Of a stretch of 64,000 nt of DNA, positions 9,068 through 18,075 are shown piece after piece. The stretch comes from CAZNKU01 sp045545235 (GTDB lineage: Bacteria; Bacillota; Clostridia; Monoglobales; Firm-18). The number at the start of each line of letters is the position of its first letter. The first letter of the stretch is position 1. The stretch lies in the NCBI GenBank assembly GCA_045545235.1, contig JAZQAN010000056.1, positions 62,001 to 126,000 of the forward strand, in the 5' to 3' direction. The notes beneath the pieces were generated by a model that made no database searches, was not told the DNA's origin, and saw only the letters and a list, made by a program, of their open reading frames with translations. The translations under genes and the position numbers were made by a program.

Positions 9068-11888
9068 CAACATAGTAATAAAGGGTGCGAGAGAGCACAA
9101 TCTGAAAAATATAGATGTTACCATACCACGTGACAAGCTTGTTGTTATTACAGGCCTTAGTGGTTCAGGAAAATCCTCCCTTGCGTTTGATACAATGTAT
9201 GCAGAGGGACAACGGCGTTATGTGGAATCGCTTTCCGCATATGCAAGGCAGTTTTTGGGGCAAATGGATAAGCCCGATGTCGACAGCATTGACGGACTTT
9301 CTCCTGCTATATCCATTGACCAGAAAACTACAAGTAAAAATCCCCGCTCAACAGTTGGTACAGTTACGGAAATATATGATTATCTCCGTCTTTTGTTTGC
9401 ACGTGTGGGTGTGCCGCATTGCCCCAATTGCGGAAAGGTAATAGAGCACCAGACAATAGATGGCATTGTTGATAAAATTCTCGCACTTCCGGAAAGAACA
9501 AAAATGAATATTCTTGCCCCCGTAATACGCGGTAAAAAAGGTGAATACGTAAAGCTTTTTGAAAGTGCAAGAAAAAGCGGCTTTGTACGTGTGCGTGTTG
9601 ATGGTACAATGTACGAGCTTTCAGAGGAAATAAAGCTTGAAAAGAATAAAAAACACAGTATAGAAATTGTTGTAGACAGACTTATTGTAAAAGAGGATAT
9701 CAAAAAAAGGCTTACAGATTCTCTTGAAACTGCCTTGAAACACGGCAATGGTATGGTTATTGTTGAAAACCTTACTGAAAATAAGGAACTTGTGTTTAAT
9801 CAGAATTGCTCATGTCCTGACTGTGAAATAAGTATTGATGAACTACAGCCACGAAGTTTTTCTTTTAATAATCCCTTTGGTGCCTGCCCTGCCTGCACAG
9901 GTTTGGGACATCAGCTTAAGGTTGATATTAATCTGCTTGTTGATGATTGGGACAAGTCTATAAATGAGGGTGCCATTTCTGCAAGTGGGTGGAGATTTTC
10001 GGAAGACAATATGGCAGGAATGCATCTTAAGGGCATTGCAGACCATTATGGATTCAGTCTTGATACTCCGCTTTCCGAACTTTCCGAAATGCATATAAAC
10101 AAAATATTTTACGGTACAGGAATGGAAAAGGTTCGTTTTACTTATGAACGACAGTATGGAAGCGGTTCTTTCCTTGCACGTTTTGAGGGTGTTGCAAATA
10201 ACATACGCCGACGTCATGCTGAAACACAGTCTGACTGGATGAAGGCTGAACTTGAAAAGTATATGACTGATACAGTTTGTGAAGAATGTGGCGGTGCAAG
10301 GCTGAAAAAAGAGTCACTTGCAGTAACTGTTGCAGATAAAAATATTGATGAAATAACACACCTTTCAGTAGATGAAGAGCTTGACTTTTTCCAAAATCTC
10401 AAGCTTAGTGAAAGGGATATGATTATTGGTAAGCAGATTTTAAAGGAAATTGTGGAACGTCTTACATTTTTGAAAAATGTTGGGCTTGATTATCTTACCC
10501 TTGCACGTTCTTCGGGTACCTTGTCGGGCGGTGAAGCACAGCGCATACGACTTGCTACGCAGATTGGTTCATATCTTATGGGTGTTTTATATATACTTGA
10601 TGAACCAAGTATAGGCTTGCATCAACGTGATAATGATAAGCTTATTGAAACCTTAAAGCAGCTTCGTGATTTGGGAAATACCCTTATTGTTGTAGAACAC
10701 GATGAAGATACTATGTATGCCGCAGACCATATTATTGATATAGGTCCGGGTGCGGGTATTCACGGCGGACATATTGTTGCACAGGGTACAATAGAGGATA
10801 TTAAAAAGTGTGAAAAGTCTGAAACGGGTCTTTATTTAAGCGGTAAAAAGCAAATACCTGTACCTGTAAAAAGACGTGAAGGAAACGGAAATACACTTAA
10901 GGTTTACGGCGCTGCACAGAATAATCTTAAAAATGTTGATGTTGAATTTCCTTTGGGAAAGTTTATTGCAGTAACAGGTGTATCGGGTTCAGGTAAGTCA
11001 TCACTTATAAATGAAATTGTATTTAAACATCTTTCAAACAAGCTTAACCACAGTAAGAAAAAACCTGGTAAGTTTGAACGTTTTGAAGGTATTGAGCATC
11101 TTGACAGTATAATAGATATTGACCAGTCGCCTATTGGAAGAACTCCGCGTTCCAACCCTGCCACATATACGGGGCTTTTTTCTGACATCCGCGACCTTTT
11201 TGCCACAACAAACGAGGCTAAAATGCGTGGCTATAAAGCGGGGCGTTTCAGCTTTAATGTAAAGGGCGGTCGCTGTGAGGCTTGTTCAGGTGACGGTATT
11301 ATAAAAATTGAAATGCACTTTTTGCCTGATATTTATGTACCCTGCGAGGTGTGTAAGGGTAAAAGATACAACCGTGAAACTCTCGAAGTAAAATACAAGG
11401 GTAAAAACATTCACGAGGTTTTGGATATGACTGTGGAGGAGGGTGTAAGCTTTTTTGAAAATCATCCGAAAATTCACAGAAAGCTTAATACTCTTTATGA
11501 GGTAGGGCTTGGTTATGTAAAGATTGGTCAGCCATCTACAACACTTTCAGGCGGTGAGGCGCAAAGAGTAAAGCTTGCAACCGAGCTTTGCAGAAGAAGC
11601 ACAGGTAAAACTATTTACATTCTTGACGAGCCTACAACGGGACTTCACACAGCAGACGTACACAGACTTATAGATGTATTGCAAAGACTTGTGGATGCAG
11701 GTAATACTGTGGTTGTAATAGAACATAATCTTGATGTTATAAAGGTTGCAGACCATATTATAGATATTGGACCTGAGGGTGGCAACAAGGGAGGCGAGAT
11801 TGTTGCCTGCGGTACACCTGAAGAGGTTTCAAAAAACAAAAAGTCATACACGGGTATGTATTTGAAGAAGTATCTGGAAAGGAAATAA
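9054..11888 (+). CDS. uvrA: Excinuclease ABC subunit A
   Basis: A 944-residue UvrA, the damage-sensing ABC ATPase. Both nucleotide-binding domains have Walker A motifs (GLSGSGKSS and GVSGSGKSS) and ABC signatures (LSGGEAQRIRL and LSGGEAQRVKL), plus Walker B segments (LYILDEPSIGL and IYILDEPTTGL). Zinc-binding Cys pairs are visible (CPNCGK, CPDC, CPACTG, CEACSGDG, CEVCKGKR). It starts with GTG inside the uvrB end, so uvrB-uvrA are one operon with coupled translation. Length matches the family. Confidence 0.97.
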   Translation: MATNNNIVIKGAREHNLKNIDVTIPRDKLVVITGLSGSGKSSLAFDTMYAEGQRRYVESLSAYARQFLGQMDKPDVDSIDGLSPAISIDQKTTSKNPRSTVGTVTEIYDYLRLLFARVGVPHCPNCGKVIEHQTIDGIVDKILALPERTKMNILAPVIRGKKGEYVKLFESARKSGFVRVRVDGTMYELSEEIKLEKNKKHSIEIVVDRLIVKEDIKKRLTDSLETALKHGNGMVIVENLTENKELVFNQNCSCPDCEISIDELQPRSFSFNNPFGACPACTGLGHQLKVDINLLVDDWDKSINEGAISASGWRFSEDNMAGMHLKGIADHYGFSLDTPLSELSEMHINKIFYGTGMEKVRFTYERQYGSGSFLARFEGVANNIRRRHAETQSDWMKAELEKYMTDTVCEECGGARLKKESLAVTVADKNIDEITHLSVDEELDFFQNLKLSERDMIIGKQILKEIVERLTFLKNVGLDYLTLARSSGTLSGGEAQRIRLATQIGSYLMGVLYILDEPSIGLHQRDNDKLIETLKQLRDLGNTLIVVEHDEDTMYAADHIIDIGPGAGIHGGHIVAQGTIEDIKKCEKSETGLYLSGKKQIPVPVKRREGNGNTLKVYGAAQNNLKNVDVEFPLGKFIAVTGVSGSGKSSLINEIVFKHLSNKLNHSKKKPGKFERFEGIEHLDSIIDIDQSPIGRTPRSNPATYTGLFSDIRDLFATTNEAKMRGYKAGRFSFNVKGGRCEACSGDGIIKIEMHFLPDIYVPCEVCKGKRYNRETLEVKYKGKNIHEVLDMTVEEGVSFFENHPKIHRKLNTLYEVGLGYVKIGQPSTTLSGGEAQRVKLATELCRRSTGKTIYILDEPTTGLHTADVHRLIDVLQRLVDAGNTVVVIEHNLDVIKVADHIIDIGPEGGNKGGEIVACGTPEEVSKNKKSYTGMYLKKYLERK

Positions 11889-11890
11889 AT

Positions 11891-13033
11891 ATGAACAAAA
11901 GACTTCAGCTTTGTATCCCTACTCTTTTGGGTACAGAATCTATAGTAGCAAACGAGGTAAGAAATTTAGGCTACGAAACAACAGAGGTTGTAGACGGCAG
12001 AGTTACCTTTGAGGGTGATGTCCAGGCAATTTGCCTTGCAAATATAAATTTAAGATGTGCCGAACGTGTTATGATTAAAATGGCAGAGTTTAAGGCGACC
12101 ACCTTTGAAATGCTTTTTGAAAATGTAAAGGCAATAGAGTGGGAAGAATACATCGGTAAAGATTGCGCCTTTCCTGTAAAGGGTCATTCGCTGAAATCTG
12201 CACTGCACAGTGTGCCTGATTGTCAGTCTATTATAAAAAAGGCTGTAGTAAGCCGTCTTTCGGAAAAATATGGCATAGAGTGGTTTGAAGAAACAGGGCC
12301 ATTGTACCCCATACAATTTGCTATAATGAAGGATGTTGTTACAATTTATATTGATACAACGGGTGAAAACTTATATAAACGCGGTTACAGACAAAAGGGT
12401 GTTGTAGCACCTATGAGAGAAACTCTTGCATATGCTATGATAGATATAAGCCGTTGGCAAGGGGACAGACCTTTTGCAGACCCATTCTGCGGAAGCGGTA
12501 CTTTGCCTATTGAGGCGGCTATGTTTGCACTTAATATTGCACCGGGTATGAAAAGAAGCTTTGTTGCTGAAAACTGGAAGGGGCAAATAAATAGAAAATT
12601 GTGGGCAGAGGCAAGAGAAGAGGCACAGGATAATATTATAAGGGATGTAAAACCTGTTATTTTTGCTTCGGATATATCTGCAAACTGCATTGAAACCGCA
12701 AAGCTTAACGCACAGGCGGCAGGTGTACTTGAATACATTGACTTTAAGGTTTGTGATATGAAGGATGCCGCTTTATTTGAGGACAAGGGTGTTATAATAT
12801 GCAACCCTCCGTATGGTGAGCGACTTATGGAAGAAAAGGCTGTGCAAAAATTGTACCGCGATATGGGCATAAAGTTTTCGCAGTTTCCGAATGCTAAAAA
12901 ATATATACTTACTTCATATGATAAGTTTGAAGATTTTTACGGTAAAAAGGCAGATAAAAAGAGAAAACTTTACAATGGTATGCTAAAGTGTAATATTTAT
13001 CAGTATTTTAAAAATGATAATTTTAAAAAATAA
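11891..13033 (+). CDS. THUMP-domain RNA methyltransferase (RlmL/YpsC-like)
   Basis: A 380-residue putative 23S rRNA guanine-N2 methyltransferase. An N-terminal ferredoxin-like and THUMP region (residues about 1-155) precedes a Rossmann-fold methyltransferase with FADPFCGSGTLPIEAA and the N6/N2 catalytic motif NPPYGERL. It corresponds to the N-terminal half of E. coli RlmL, as in Firmicutes YpsC. It begins two bases after uvrA, so it probably shares that transcript. A strong terminator follows. The exact target base is inferred from the family. Confidence 0.9.
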   Translation: MNKRLQLCIPTLLGTESIVANEVRNLGYETTEVVDGRVTFEGDVQAICLANINLRCAERVMIKMAEFKATTFEMLFENVKAIEWEEYIGKDCAFPVKGHSLKSALHSVPDCQSIIKKAVVSRLSEKYGIEWFEETGPLYPIQFAIMKDVVTIYIDTTGENLYKRGYRQKGVVAPMRETLAYAMIDISRWQGDRPFADPFCGSGTLPIEAAMFALNIAPGMKRSFVAENWKGQINRKLWAEAREEAQDNIIRDVKPVIFASDISANCIETAKLNAQAAGVLEYIDFKVCDMKDAALFEDKGVIICNPPYGERLMEEKAVQKLYRDMGIKFSQFPNAKKYILTSYDKFEDFYGKKADKKRKLYNGMLKCNIYQYFKNDNFKK

Positions 13034-13052
13034 ATGATGTACTAATTTGCTT

Positions 13053-13079
13053 AAAAAGTGTCGGTATCGACACTTTTTC
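13053..13079 (+). terminator. Terminator after the uvrB-uvrA-rlmL operon
   Basis: AAAAAGTGTCG (13053-13063) and CGACACTTTTT (13068-13078) form an 11-bp stem with a GTAT loop; the stem ends in a T-run. Confidence 0.9.
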
Positions 13080-13146
13080 TGTGTTTTAAGGGTGAAAAAT
13101 CTGTATATTGGTTGAAAAATATATCTGTGATGAAATGTTTATTCTG

Positions 13147-13175
13147 TTTACATTGTGTGGTGTTTGTGATAAAAT
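13147..13175 (+). promoter_or_regulatory. Promoter for the B12-type radical SAM gene
   Basis: TTTACA (13147-13152), 17 bases, TAAAAT (13170-13175). It lies downstream of the longest possible start of the next frame, which supports the later ATG. Confidence 0.65.
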
Positions 13176-13197
13176 ATTTGTATTGGTGGTGTTGATG

Positions 13198-14757
13198 ATG
13201 AAAACTGTTCTGGTAGCCTTTAATGCAAGATTTTCTCATTCGTCTTTGGCGTTAAGGTACATAAAAGAATATAATGCTGAAAAAAATATAGAAATTGCTG
13301 AATATACAATTAATGACCAGCTTTATTATGCCTATGGGGATTTGCTGAAACACGGTGGAGATATGTACTGCTTTTCCGTTTACATATGGAATGTTGAAAT
13401 AACACTTAAGGTTGCACAAATGCTTAAAAAGGCAAAGCCCGATGTGGTAATTGCACTTGGTGGTCCTGAATGCAGTTATTGTCCTGAACAACTTTTTGAA
13501 AAACATGATTTTATTGATTATATACTACGTGGTGAGGGCGAGGTTATAACAGGAAGGCTTATTGATTGTGTGGAAAACAATGTTTTGCCCGATGTTAAGG
13601 GAATAGCCTTCAGGGGGAATATGTCACAGCTTGCAGATTGCGTTGATTTGGAAAAGATTGTATTTCCCTATGGGGATTTTGAGGATTTGAAAAACAGAAT
13701 TGTTTATTTTGAAACCTCAAGAGGTTGTCCTTTTAAATGCTCATATTGTTTGTCAAGTGTTGAAACGGGAATTCGTTACTTTCCTATGGAGTACGTAAAA
13801 AAAGGATTTGATGCTTTTTTTGAAAATAACATTCCTCTTGTTAAGCTGATAGACCGTACATTTAATGCAAACAGTAAGAGGGCAGTTGAAATTGTTGAGT
13901 ATATAATAAAAAATTCAAAAGGCACAAAGGTGCATTTTGAAATAGACCCCGGTATTTTAACAGATGAGCTTATAGATGTTCTTGCAGGTGCACCTGATGA
14001 TTTGTTTCAACTTGAAATGGGAATACAGTCTGCAAATCCTGAAACACTTTGTGCGGTGAACAGAAATGTTCATCTTGATAAAATCAGGGATAATGTGGCA
14101 AAGTTAAAAAAAGCTGATAATATGCACATACATCTCGACCTTATTGCAGGGTTGCCCTATGAGGATTATGAAAGCTTTAAAAAGTCTTTTGATTATGTGT
14201 ATTCAATGAAACCTCATATGCTTCAACTTGGATTTTTGAAGGTTTTGCACGGTACACCGATACAGATGCAGGATGGTATTGAGTATTGCGATTTTCCCCC
14301 CTACGAGGTCATATCTACAAAGTGGCTTACTGTAGAGGAAATATGCAAGCTGAAGTCTGTTGACAAGGCGGTTGATGCGGTTAACAACAGCGGGGCATTC
14401 AGACGCACACTTGAAAAGCTTACTGCTGACAATGGGTTTGATGTTTTTGAAAAAATATCTGCTGTGTTTGATACCAACAAAATTCCTTCAAGGTTTGACT
14501 TGTATGGTGAAATATATAAAATTTTCGGTGATGTTGTGTACGAGGAATTGTGCCTTGATTTTATTGAAAACAGTCCTAACAGACCAATGCCATCATTTGC
14601 GGCGGTTGAATATCCAAAAGGTTTTAAAAAGAAATGCATATCTGCCATGGGTGAGGATTTTTCGCCTGAAAATGTTCGTTTTGAACCTGTGGGCAATAAG
14701 GTTTATATGATGGATTATAAGCATGGAGAATTGAAGGACATTACAAAAATAATATAA
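13198..14757 (+). CDS. Cobalamin-binding radical SAM protein (DUF4080-type)
   Basis: About 519 residues. The N-terminal third resembles a B12-binding Rossmann domain (MKTVLVAFNARFSHSSLALR, then VIALGGPECSYCPEQLF). The radical SAM core has the cluster motif RGCPFKCSYCLSS (Cys-x3-Cys-x2-Cys) and later LDLIAGLPYEDYESF. The C-terminal about 170 residues match the DUF4080 layout in my recollection. Such proteins are presumed methyltransferases or related enzymes; no substrate can be assigned. The start is ATG at 13198 (13195 is also possible) because a promoter lies just upstream. It is flanked by terminators, so it is monocistronic. Confidence 0.85.
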   Translation: MKTVLVAFNARFSHSSLALRYIKEYNAEKNIEIAEYTINDQLYYAYGDLLKHGGDMYCFSVYIWNVEITLKVAQMLKKAKPDVVIALGGPECSYCPEQLFEKHDFIDYILRGEGEVITGRLIDCVENNVLPDVKGIAFRGNMSQLADCVDLEKIVFPYGDFEDLKNRIVYFETSRGCPFKCSYCLSSVETGIRYFPMEYVKKGFDAFFENNIPLVKLIDRTFNANSKRAVEIVEYIIKNSKGTKVHFEIDPGILTDELIDVLAGAPDDLFQLEMGIQSANPETLCAVNRNVHLDKIRDNVAKLKKADNMHIHLDLIAGLPYEDYESFKKSFDYVYSMKPHMLQLGFLKVLHGTPIQMQDGIEYCDFPPYEVISTKWLTVEEICKLKSVDKAVDAVNNSGAFRRTLEKLTADNGFDVFEKISAVFDTNKIPSRFDLYGEIYKIFGDVVYEELCLDFIENSPNRPMPSFAAVEYPKGFKKKCISAMGEDFSPENVRFEPVGNKVYMMDYKHGELKDITKII

Positions 14758-14787
14758 AAAGTGTTGGCATAAGCCAACACTTTTTTG
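14757..14787. terminator. Bidirectional terminator between radical SAM gene and queT
   Basis: AAAAGTGTTGGC and GCCAACACTTTT pair around ATAA, with a T-run on the plus side and A-run on the left that gives a T-run for the minus strand. It can end both convergent genes. Confidence 0.88.
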
Positions 14788-15261
14788 TTAAAATATATCT
14801 TTATGCTTTTCAAGTGATTTTAGTAAAATCATACCAAGCACACCTGCAGAAATTACTTCCCCTGCACCTACGGTGAACACAAGGTATAAAAATGCCTCTT
14901 CAACACCGTATGCAAATATAAGTACAAAGGGTACTATAACTGCATTTGAAATAATTGGTGGCAAAGGTGCAAGCCATTTATACTTTCTGAGGTAATAGGT
15001 GCCTATTGCGCCTATTAGCGTTGCAAGGCTGCCGAAAATAATATCCCATATAACACCGCCAACTAATATGTTGGAAATAAGGCACCCGATAAAAAGACCG
15101 GGTATTGCCGCCGGTGTGAAGAATGGAAGTATTGTAAGTGCTTCCGACAGGCGTATTTGTATTGCCCCGCTTGCAAGTCCTAATGTGTTGGCAATAAATG
15201 TAAGCACTACATAAAGTGCCGCAGTTATCGCCGCTTGTGTGATTGTTTTTGTCCTTTTCAT
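14788..15261 (-). CDS. queT: QueT-type queuosine precursor transporter (ECF S component)
   Basis: A 157-residue membrane protein of the QueT family, the substrate-binding S component of an energy-coupling-factor transporter for queuosine precursors. It shows about five hydrophobic helices and the start KTITQAAITAALYVVLTFI, with IQIRLSEALTILPFF, a family hallmark. The leader contains a candidate preQ1 riboswitch that overlaps its ribosome site AAAGGAG, in agreement with the proposed substrate. The ECF A and T components are not in the window. Confidence 0.9.
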   Translation of the reverse strand: MKRTKTITQAAITAALYVVLTFIANTLGLASGAIQIRLSEALTILPFFTPAAIPGLFIGCLISNILVGGVIWDIIFGSLATLIGAIGTYYLRKYKWLAPLPPIISNAVIVPFVLIFAYGVEEAFLYLVFTVGAGEVISAGVLGMILLKSLEKHKDIF

Positions 15262-15269
15262 TTTTTATT

Positions 15270-15312
15270 TCTCCTTTAGTTATTATCGTGAGGAAAGGTT
15301 TTTAACTCACGC
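15270..15312 (-). promoter_or_regulatory. Candidate preQ1-I riboswitch controlling queT translation
   Basis: On the minus strand, CGTGAG (15311-15306) pairs with CTCACG (15292-15287) as P1. The intervening loop contains CCTTT, complementary to the AAAGG of the ribosome site, which would form the P2 pseudoknot. The tail between is ATAATAACTAAAGGAG, very close to the A-rich AAAAACUA tail of preQ1-I aptamers. Size (about 43 nt) and the queT context fit. Closing of P2 on ligand binding would mask the ribosome site. Confidence 0.65.
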
Positions 15313-15319
15313 ATTTTAT

Positions 15320-16216
15320 TTACACCCCTTCATTGTTAAAAGGCGGTATAAAGCTTTCCATAGCGGTTTCACCCTCCTGAATAAAACCGTTTTCTACTCC
15401 GATGTCTATTGCATAGTCAACAAGGTCATCATATTCCTTTTGAGTTACCTTGTTTTTTAAAATTTTATGTTCTGCCACTTGTGGCATGGGGGTGTACTGA
15501 TTCATTAAACTTATAAAAATATCATCTTTATATGTATTGTAAAGGTATTTTATAATCTGTTTTGACTCATCCATATGAGTGGGTAAAAGAAGATGTCTTA
15601 CTACAACACCCTTTTTCATAATTCCGTTTTTTGAAAACTCAGGCTTACCCACTTGTCTGAACATTTCGGCTATTGCTTTTTTCGCATATTCTGTGTAATT
15701 GTGTGCATTTGAATATGCTTTTGCAGTTTCAACTTTGAAATATTTGAAGTCGGGAAGATAAATATCTACATAGCCTTCAAGCGTTTTTAAAGTTTCGACT
15801 TTTTCATAGCCACCTGTGTTATATACAACAGGAAGATTAAAACCCTGTGATTTTGCAATGTCAAGAGCCTTTATAATATGGGGTACAAAGTGGGTGGGTG
15901 TAACAAGGTTTATGTTGTTTGCACCCTTTTCTTTAAGCTCGAAAAATATTTCCGAAAGACGGTCAACACTTATTTCACTGCCGACTTTTCCGTCACGTAT
16001 TTCGGCATTCTGACAGTATATACAACCCATATTGCAACCGCCAAAAAATATTGTGCCTGAACCTTCCTTGCCCGAAATGCAGGGCTCTTCCCACATATGA
16101 AGAGCCGCTCTTGTAACCAATAACTTATCAAAAACCTTACAATAGCCTTTATGTACACTTCTGTCTACATTACAGTTTCTCGGACATAGCTTGCAATTTT
16201 TATATATATTCATCAT
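15320..16216 (-). CDS. PflX-like radical SAM protein
   Basis: A 298-residue radical SAM protein related to pyruvate formate-lyase activases (the PflX/COG1313 group). The core cluster motif is GGCNMGCIYCQN (Cys-x3-Cys-x2-Cys). An N-terminal Cys-rich segment (NCKLCPRNCNVDR) could bind a second cluster or zinc. Later motifs include THFVPHIIKAL and YLPDFKYF. Its function is not established; no glycyl radical enzyme is adjacent. The start overlaps the stop of the PsiE-like gene (ATGA), pointing to translational coupling. The start could be three bases later. Confidence 0.85.
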   Translation of the reverse strand: MMNIYKNCKLCPRNCNVDRSVHKGYCKVFDKLLVTRAALHMWEEPCISGKEGSGTIFFGGCNMGCIYCQNAEIRDGKVGSEISVDRLSEIFFELKEKGANNINLVTPTHFVPHIIKALDIAKSQGFNLPVVYNTGGYEKVETLKTLEGYVDIYLPDFKYFKVETAKAYSNAHNYTEYAKKAIAEMFRQVGKPEFSKNGIMKKGVVVRHLLLPTHMDESKQIIKYLYNTYKDDIFISLMNQYTPMPQVAEHKILKNKVTQKEYDDLVDYAIDIGVENGFIQEGETAMESFIPPFNNEGV

Positions 16217-16632
16217 TTCTTTTTGGTAAGCTCAACAAGACCGTCAGGTGTTTCTACCATATCGTGAGATTTTAAAAGAAACTTTCTGATACCGAACAGT
16301 ATTGCAATTGCCGCTACTGTAACTATGTTTTCCAATGCGGATGTAGGTGTTACGATAAGGTGACGTGCCAAAGCAAATGCAAGTACTTCGATTATGGTTT
16401 CCGGAGTATGCTTGCAAAGCATTTTTATAAGCTCGGCACCGATTGCAAGAACGATTGCATCATCAAGTATTGTAACAAGTGCACTTACGTCAGTTGTGCT
16501 TGTAACAATGTTTATACCTGTGTGTACAAGTCTTATACCAAACGCTATAATGGCAATACCTACAAGTATAGAAATTAAAATTTCAAACATATAGCTTGCC
16601 TCAAACATAATGTCCTGAAGTTTTTTTCTCAT
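16213..16632 (-). CDS. PsiE-like membrane protein
   Basis: A 139-residue protein with four hydrophobic segments, resembling the phosphate-starvation-inducible PsiE family (FEILISILVGIAIIAFGIRL, then an intramembrane-type AELIKMLCKHTPETIIEVL). Function is unknown in the family. The start is the ATG at 16632 with GGAGG seven bases upstream; the longer frame lacks a site. It begins 14 bases after the MATE gene and its stop overlaps the PflX-like start, so the three genes form an operon. Confidence 0.75.
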   Translation of the reverse strand: MRKKLQDIMFEASYMFEILISILVGIAIIAFGIRLVHTGINIVTSTTDVSALVTILDDAIVLAIGAELIKMLCKHTPETIIEVLAFALARHLIVTPTSALENIVTVAAIAILFGIRKFLLKSHDMVETPDGLVELTKKK

Positions 16633-16646
16633 AAGATGTCCTCCAT

Positions 16647-17975
16647 TTAATAATTGTATTTTTTCTTTTTTATTATTAAAAATAAAAGTGTTATTAAAAC
16701 TGCCATAAATTCTGCTACGATAATGGAAATCCATACGCCGTCAATTCCCCATAGCAAAGGAAGAAGAATTACGCTTATAACCTGAAACACCATTGAACGT
16801 AAAAACGATATAAGTGCGGAGGTTAAACCGTCATTAAGCGCCGTGAAAAAGGCGGAGCCGAAAATGGCATAACCTGCAAACAAAAAGGAAAATGAAAATA
16901 TTAAAAATCCACGAAGTGTAAGTTTTGTAAGCTCCGTATCGTATCCTACAAATGCCTGTGAAAGTGGTAATGCAAGAACTTCTGCAAGTACAAACATTGC
17001 AATTGCAAAGACTGTTGTTACAACCATACTCTTTTTCAATAGACTTTTTAATTCTGTGTGATTTTTTGCACCAAAGTGAAAGCTTATAACAGGTGCAACA
17101 CCAACGGAAAAACCAATAAAAGCAGAAAGGAAAACAAAGTTTACATACATAAGCACGCCGTATGCGGCTATGCCGTTTTCTCCTGCGTATTTCATAAGTT
17201 GTAAATTGTAAAGTATTCCTACAACGGACATTGAAATGTTTGTCATAAGCTCTGATGAGCCGTTTGTACATATTTTAAAAAGTGCCTTAAAGTCAAATTC
17301 CGGCTTTGATAGGCGTAATAGACTTGTGTTTGGTTTTGCAAAATATATTATTGGAATAAGTCCGCCAACTGCCTGCGCTATTGCTGTGGCAAGTGCCGCA
17401 CCTGCAATACCCCAACTGAAAACTGCCATAAAAAGTGCATCGAGTATCATATTTGTAACGCCTGCAACAATGGTTGAATAAAGCCCCAGTGTGGGCTTTT
17501 GTGCAGTTACAAAAAGAGTTTGGAATGCAACCTGAAGCATAAAAAAAGGTAATGCGGCAAGTATTATTTTTGAATATAGTATGCAATCTGCAAGCATCTG
17601 TCCACTTGCACCCATAAAAGAGGATACAGGGTCTATAAATGTAATACCTGCTATTGCTATTGCAACACCTGTGATGATTGTTACATACACAAGGGCTGAA
17701 AAAGTTGAGTTTGCTTTTTTGTTATTTCCCTCGCCAAAGTATTTTGAAATAAGAGCACTTCCGCCTGTGCCGAACATAAACCCGAGTGCCCCTAAAATCA
17801 TAAGCACCGGCATAATGAAGTTTACTGCGGCAAATGATGTTTTACCAACGTAATTAGATACGAAAAAACCGTCTACTACCCCATATATTGATGTGAATAT
17901 CATCATAATTATTGAGGGTAATGTAAAACGGAGTAATTTTTTATAATTAAAATGGTCTGAAAGTTGAATGTTCAT
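16647..17975 (-). CDS. MATE family multidrug/solute efflux transporter
   Basis: A 442-residue integral membrane protein with 12 hydrophobic segments in two related halves, of the MATE family (N-terminal LRFTLPSIIMMIFTSIYGVVD, GFFVSNYVG). These exchange Na+ or H+ for drugs or metabolites. The start MNIQLSDHF is chosen because GGAGGG lies four bases before it; an in-frame TTG upstream is part of that site. It is the first gene of an operon with the PsiE-like and PflX-like genes. The transported compound cannot be predicted. Confidence 0.92.
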   Translation of the reverse strand: MNIQLSDHFNYKKLLRFTLPSIIMMIFTSIYGVVDGFFVSNYVGKTSFAAVNFIMPVLMILGALGFMFGTGGSALISKYFGEGNNKKANSTFSALVYVTIITGVAIAIAGITFIDPVSSFMGASGQMLADCILYSKIILAALPFFMLQVAFQTLFVTAQKPTLGLYSTIVAGVTNMILDALFMAVFSWGIAGAALATAIAQAVGGLIPIIYFAKPNTSLLRLSKPEFDFKALFKICTNGSSELMTNISMSVVGILYNLQLMKYAGENGIAAYGVLMYVNFVFLSAFIGFSVGVAPVISFHFGAKNHTELKSLLKKSMVVTTVFAIAMFVLAEVLALPLSQAFVGYDTELTKLTLRGFLIFSFSFLFAGYAIFGSAFFTALNDGLTSALISFLRSMVFQVISVILLPLLWGIDGVWISIIVAEFMAVLITLLFLIIKKKKYNY

Positions 17976-17991
17976 TTTTCCCTCCAAATTG

Positions 17992-18017
17992 GGGGTGTGT
18001 AAATTTTAACACACCCC
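17992..18017 (-). promoter_or_regulatory. Inverted repeat at the 5' end of the MATE transcript
   Basis: Arms GGGGTGTGT (17992-18000) and ACACACCCC (18009-18017) with an 8-base A/T spacer. It coincides with the predicted transcript start, so it could be an operator for a repressor or a 5' stabilising hairpin. It lacks a T-run on either side, which argues against a plain terminator. Confidence 0.55.
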
Positions 18018-18022
18018 ATACC

Positions 18023-18051
18023 ATTTTAATATGAAATTATATTTATGTCAA
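18023..18051 (-). promoter_or_regulatory. Promoter for the MATE operon
   Basis: On the minus strand TTGACA (18051-18046), 17 bases, TAAAAT (18028-18023). Confidence 0.75.
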
Positions 18052-18075
18052 TGTATTGTTGTTTGAGAATTTATA

